Source: Bactericera cockerelli | Lineage: Eukaryota; Arthropoda; Insecta; Hemiptera; Triozidae | Length of the DNA stretch: 64,000 nt | Assembly: GCA_024516035.1 (NCBI GenBank) | Contig: CM044967.1 | Coordinates: 7,957,532-8,021,531, forward strand | Direction of reading: 5' to 3' | Shown here: in pieces, positions 60,301 to 64,000 of the stretch | Layout: each line of letters opens with the position of its first letter | Numbering within the stretch: position 1 is the stretch's first letter | Notes under the pieces: model-generated | The model's input: only the letters and a program-made list of their open reading frames with translations | Told to the model about the DNA's origin: nothing | Databases searched by the model: none | Program-made: the position numbers and the translations under genes

Positions 60301-61880
60301 TTTTAACATCATACATGTTATACATAGGGTGACCAATGACCATACGTCCCGCTTTCGGCGGGACAGTCCCGCTTTGGAGCCGTTTGTCCCGCTGTCCCGA
60401 GTGATCTCTTCGGGACGCTAAAATGTCCCGCTTTTGACCAAAATCAAATGTCCCGCTTTTTACTTTCTTTATCTTATTATAAAGAAATATTTAATAATTA
60501 CCTAACGAAGATCGAGCATACTTCGTAAGCTAGTATTTTTTCTTTCTTTTTCAATGTAGGTCCAAACACACAGAGCGCAATTTCGTCTATTAATTTTTGT
60601 GGTAGGTACCAGTGCACCGCCAGGAGCGCCGCCAAAAAGCCTACTTTTCAAACGATTCGAAAAAACTAACAAAAAAAATGGTTTTTTTTTCTTCTTATTT
60701 TTTTATTAAAAATTTCAAATCTCACTCATTTTTACCTACATGCTATAGACTATAGACAATGCCTCTAAAGCTACTCTATGTCCTCACGAGGCTGAGTGAC
60801 CCCCGTAAACATACACGGTGACAAGCTATAAGCTATTGCCCCCGCCAGTTGAATAGACTATTTATAACTTTTCACACAAGGAACTCCTACCCCCCCCCCG
60901 GTAACGCGAAAACGGTCCGCGTCCCGCTTCGGCTTCGAAAAAATCTGGTCACCCTAGTTATACATGTTTTGATTTGCATAGGCGTACAACAAATATTTCT
61001 AATAGTCTGTTATGTACCTCAAGAAAGTAGAAGAAGAGACCTTAGCATTATTCTTATTCGTGGAGAAATACTACTCTCTACTGTACAGGTAATGAAAGTA
61101 TAGAGGAAATATTTAAAAAGGATTGAATAATACAGAGACTTTTGAGCGGATTCCAATACCCATGAACCAATAGCAATTTTTTGTATGCTCTACAATGAAG
61201 AATGCTTAACACTCTTAGAATAATCATTTAGAATATTACTTATCTAAAGCTAGACTATTTTCTTACCTTCACTGATAGCTCAAACCTAGAATAAAGTTGA
61301 TTAATCTTATGGTAAAAATATCTTGCAGAATCAAACGTTATTCTTGATAGTTCTGGAGAAACTGATGACTATATTGACAAGCTCAAATTTGAATATTTTA
61401 AAAAAAAAATACTGTGACATAGTTTGTCAAGTCACTTTCGAAACTTTTTTTTAAGTACCTACATCAGGCTTCATATTATGTATGGTGCAAAACATTTACT
61501 TGTGAAAACTATTTTACAGACCACAAGTCAATAATCCAATTATTGGAAGTAGATAATATTCATTTAAAAATAAGGTCTTTCTCTTGATTAAAAATATATC
61601 ATAAACTAATACAGATATGTATAAAGATACTGTGTATGAAATGTACAATTAGATACAATTGAAATGCATGTATCATCTCTTCAAAGCATTTTCAGTATTG
61701 AGAATTTGACCACGGATTTGAAAATCTAGAGAAGATACTCACGGAAGATCCAGAGCTTGAGCTACTGCTTCCACTGTTGCTGCTACTGCCGGAGAGAGGT
61801 CCGATCAAATTCAAGATCGATCCAGAGTCTGATCCTCCTGAAGATGAACCTTCCTCTCCATCCTCAGATCCTCCACCACC
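51307..61880 (-). CDS. Gly/Ser-rich secreted-type protein with duplicated exons (3' six exons)
   Basis: Minus-strand coding exons are 61880-61743 (46 codons), 60011-59886 (42), 58453-58358 (32), 54267-54142 (42), 52233-52162 (24) and 51474-51307 (55 plus TAG). All lie between AG acceptors and GTAAG or GTGAG donors, and every intron is phase 0. The first three begin GGGGSEDGEEG, GGGEGSGDGEEG and GGDGEEG and then carry SGSILNLIGPLSGSSSNSG, SGSILNLVGPILGSSSNSG and ALLSLLAPLLGSSSGSS, so they are duplicates. Later exons have VAAVPVAAAAGT, SLSPISIIQEKLKLFLR and SLVTGVLGSSSGLLG; the protein ends AAVAAVPVYKK. The short hydrophobic SILNLIGPL-type motifs within Gly/Ser linkers suggest a secreted structural or silk/cuticle-like protein, but I recognise no named family. 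Two hAT elements sit in its introns. The exon set and order are inferred from phase and composition. Confidence 0.75.
53930..54005 (-). mobile_element. SINE-E fragment in an intron
   Basis: GTTGTGCCCCGGAACCGATG and CTTAACTACTGAGCCACGGA, with the centre of the SINE deleted. It lies about 140 bases from the coding exon at 54142-54267. Confidence 0.7.
56175..58296. mobile_element. 2.1-kb hAT-type element with 8-bp target duplication
   Basis: The ends are inverted, CAGTGGCGGCTC at 56175 and GAGCCGCCACTG ending 58296, with subterminal GGTGAAGACA on both sides. The flanks repeat CTATCAAG at 56167-56174 and 58297-58304, the 8-bp duplication of hAT transposons. No transposase is recognisable. A 62-codon minus-strand frame (56463-56651) has no obvious domain. 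The element lies in the 4.1-kb intron of the Gly/Ser-rich gene and accounts for half of it. Confidence 0.9.
60325..60956. mobile_element. 632-bp hAT-type MITE with 8-bp target duplication
   Basis: Termini TAGGGTGACCA and TGGTCACCCTA are perfect inverted repeats. GTTATACA flanks both sides (60317-60324 and 60957-60964). The interior near the left end is full of GTCCCGCTTT phrases (GTCCCGCTTTCGGCGGGAC is itself palindromic). The TAGGGTGACCA...GTCCCG pattern is familiar from animal hAT elements. No transposase is present. It lies within an intron of the Gly/Ser-rich gene. Confidence 0.9.
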
Positions 61881-63049
61881 CTAAGAAACGACAATTTTAC
61901 AAACTACTAAATTGTATCGAAACACAAATGAATTGCATGCATAATACGAGTATACCAAGAACTACAAAAACTAAATGTAATATCACAAGATGACGAAGAT
62001 ATCATTAAAATCTAATAACTCAAAGACTAATTGTTCATTAAAATATTCCAACGTGATTGTCTTCTCTACTAATTATCTACTTCATAATGTACAGATTCTT
62101 ATACAACAGTAAAATCTTCAACGAATCACCATAGATAATCACGGAAATTAATTGCTGAAATGAAACGTGCTCACAAAAGACTTCCTACCTAACGCAGCTG
62201 AACCTTTGATAAACAACTTGATACATTTTTACACCATCTTGATGTTTTTCTTGAAACATTTTAGCTGTTTTAATTTTTGTGCAAAAGATAATGATTGTAT
62301 GAAAAATCCATTATTTGGTAATATTTTTTTCTAGATTTTTTTCAACAAATAGTTCATGTAATTTACTCGAGTGATGGAACTCTGAATCTCTTTTTTCTAA
62401 TCAAATGGAAGAAGTGGTACGACAGTCAGTCATTAAAAGTGAACATAAACCTACAAATTGTTTGTGTATCTAATAATTTGTCTCTCAATTTCATGCAACA
62501 TGTTAACTTTAATACTAAGAGATGCTTGATTTTTCAGGGTGAAATACCATGGTTCGTAAACAGCATGTCATTAAATATATAAATTTCATTACATTAACGT
62601 TCCCTAGGTGTGCAAGTCAGTAATGACTGGAGTGAACTAATCTCAAGAAGTTGTTTGAGTACTGCTCCGACTCGAGAGTATCAAGCAACTAATTACATAC
62701 GTTTATATTAATTTGTGCTCACACTGCAATTTGCATGGCTCAGCCGTTTACATAGTCTACTGAGCATATAGGATCAATACTGTGAGATTTGATGTAATTC
62801 TGACTTTGGCATACTTGTGAACGGTGACATCACCACACAGAGTCTAAGATCAGAGTATGTCAAACTGTGGCATAACAGTTGTATTTGGTGCGGTGGGTTT
62901 ATATTATAACAAGGTGTGAAAAATTTTACGACTAACTTTCAATGAGAGTTCTAAAATTGAGGTAAATATTTCTACCAAGGTTGATTTCAGAAACTATTTG
63001 ACTAAATTATGTGAACCGTTAAAAAAGGTTTTTTATGTTCAGTAAATAC

Positions 63050-63905
63050 CTGTTGCTGTAGATAATTTCCCACTAGGATATTATTATGTTTTAACGGACT
63101 TCTCAAACTTTCCAGCAATATCTCTATCACTACCTCCACATCACATATACATTCTCTCAATCTGGGGTATGGACATCTACCTGTATTGTTATTACTAAAA
63201 TGAAATAAATAAATTACATAAAAAATATATCGACATGACCATGTCATCGGTAGATGTCTTTCTCTTTCTTTATGAATATGCAAATAATTTTAAAGTTTAG
63301 AGTATAGTATTTTAATAATGAAATATTTTGTAATGAATCTGATCGCAAAATAAACTAATTAAATAAACTGTGCAAATTCAATTCAAGTAACTCAATTAGT
63401 CATCATCCATATAAAAAAAGGCTACAAAAAATAAAATGAAAGCAAGATGCTGATATAATCTTTAGATGCATTCCAGTTGCTTTTGGGTAACGTGTTGAAT
63501 TTTGGTGATACATTGCACAATAACACGTTTCAAGGAGATTTACTTGAAATTTTGTGAAGAACATACTCTCCAGGTTTTAATACTTCAAAATAAATTCAAG
63601 AAATGACACAGATTTTCTTTTTGAAGTAAAACTCGAATCCTCGATCCTTCCAATTTGTGTTGTGTCAAAAAACTTATCGCTGAAAAACAAAAACGAAGTG
63701 ATTTGACCTATATCAAGCAACATGCGAATGTGTGAGTAACAATCTGATGAATTACGTTGACTTATGCATTGCACTACAAGATGATTGGTGAGTTCCATTG
63801 GTGGTAGAAGTTCCTTGAATATAGGTGTACTCGAACAAGTTATACAATTGAGTGTCTATCGAAAAATTACTTGATGGTTGCAATTACATAAATAAGTGAG
63901 TTCAT
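63050..63905 (-). CDS. Likely 5' exons of the Gly/Ser-rich gene
   Basis: Three candidate minus-strand exons, 63905-63871 (ATG, 11 codons plus 2 bases), 63679-63584 and 63194-63050, join with matching phases (2, 2, then 0). They run directly into the phase-0 exon at 61880. With the six downstream exons the total is 1002 bases, exactly 334 codons including stop. The start reads MNSLIYVIATI, a short hydrophobic leader. Then come DKFFDTTQIGRIEDSSFTSK, a stretch with CPYPRLRECICDVEVVIEIL and LKHNNILVGNYLQQQ. The paired Cys residues contrast with the Gly/Ser-rich remainder. The GTATTA donor at 63583 and the short leader are weak points, and the true signal-peptide exon could lie beyond the window. 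Confidence 0.4.
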
Positions 63906-64000
63906 TCTTCTCTGTGAATAATATACGTAGTTCGATGGTGTGTTTCTCTCTAAATGCAACAACCAGTGACGAAAAGAATGTACCACTGTAGATGCATCAA

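Noticed and set aside
62560..62707. TATAAA at 62707-62702 (minus) followed by a short ATG frame starting MKFIYLMTCCL
   Set aside because: It could be an internal promoter and alternative first exon, but no initiator lies at the right distance and the frame meets a stop without a convincing donor.

Overview
This window is insect nuclear DNA: AT-rich, intron-containing and crowded with short interspersed repeats. The clearest taxonomic signal is an RR-2 cuticular protein gene. Base composition, long introns and tRNA-derived SINEs suggest a hemipteran, perhaps planthopper-like, but I cannot prove the species from sequence alone. I see no rRNA, functional tRNA gene, CRISPR array or bacterial operon.

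Three genes can be supported. (1) A plus-strand cuticular protein gene spans 2233-5615. It has a signal-peptide remnant, long Ala/Pro/Ser/Tyr repeats and an intact RR-2 chitin-binding domain in its last exon. Its reading frame is broken only in or next to the repetitive middle, and the breaks in the second half cancel out. (2) A minus-strand three-exon gene at 15729-11587 encodes a 152-residue secreted protein I do not recognise. (3) A minus-strand gene at 63905-51307 is assembled from up to nine small exons with compatible phases. It encodes a Gly/Ser-rich protein of about 333 residues with duplicated exons. Genes 2 and 3 are invisible to simple open-frame calling because every exon is short.

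The remainder, mainly 5.8-11.5 kb and 15.8-51.2 kb, is a transposon landscape. I recognise five tRNA-derived SINE families, labelled here SINE-A to SINE-E. There are degenerate non-LTR retrotransposon C-termini, a piggyBac-type MITE with TTAA ends and two hAT-type elements with 8-bp target duplications. There are also two 129-bp twin MITEs, a widespread AATTATAAAACAG-type MITE (MITE-H) and several minisatellites (units of 17, 26, 37, 50 and 149 bp). Both hAT elements lie inside introns of gene 3, and other repeats occupy introns of genes 1 and 2.

The genes share secretion and low-complexity extracellular character. The cuticular gene is assigned by family. The roles of the other two are unknown, and a link to cuticle or secretion is only inferred from composition and proximity.
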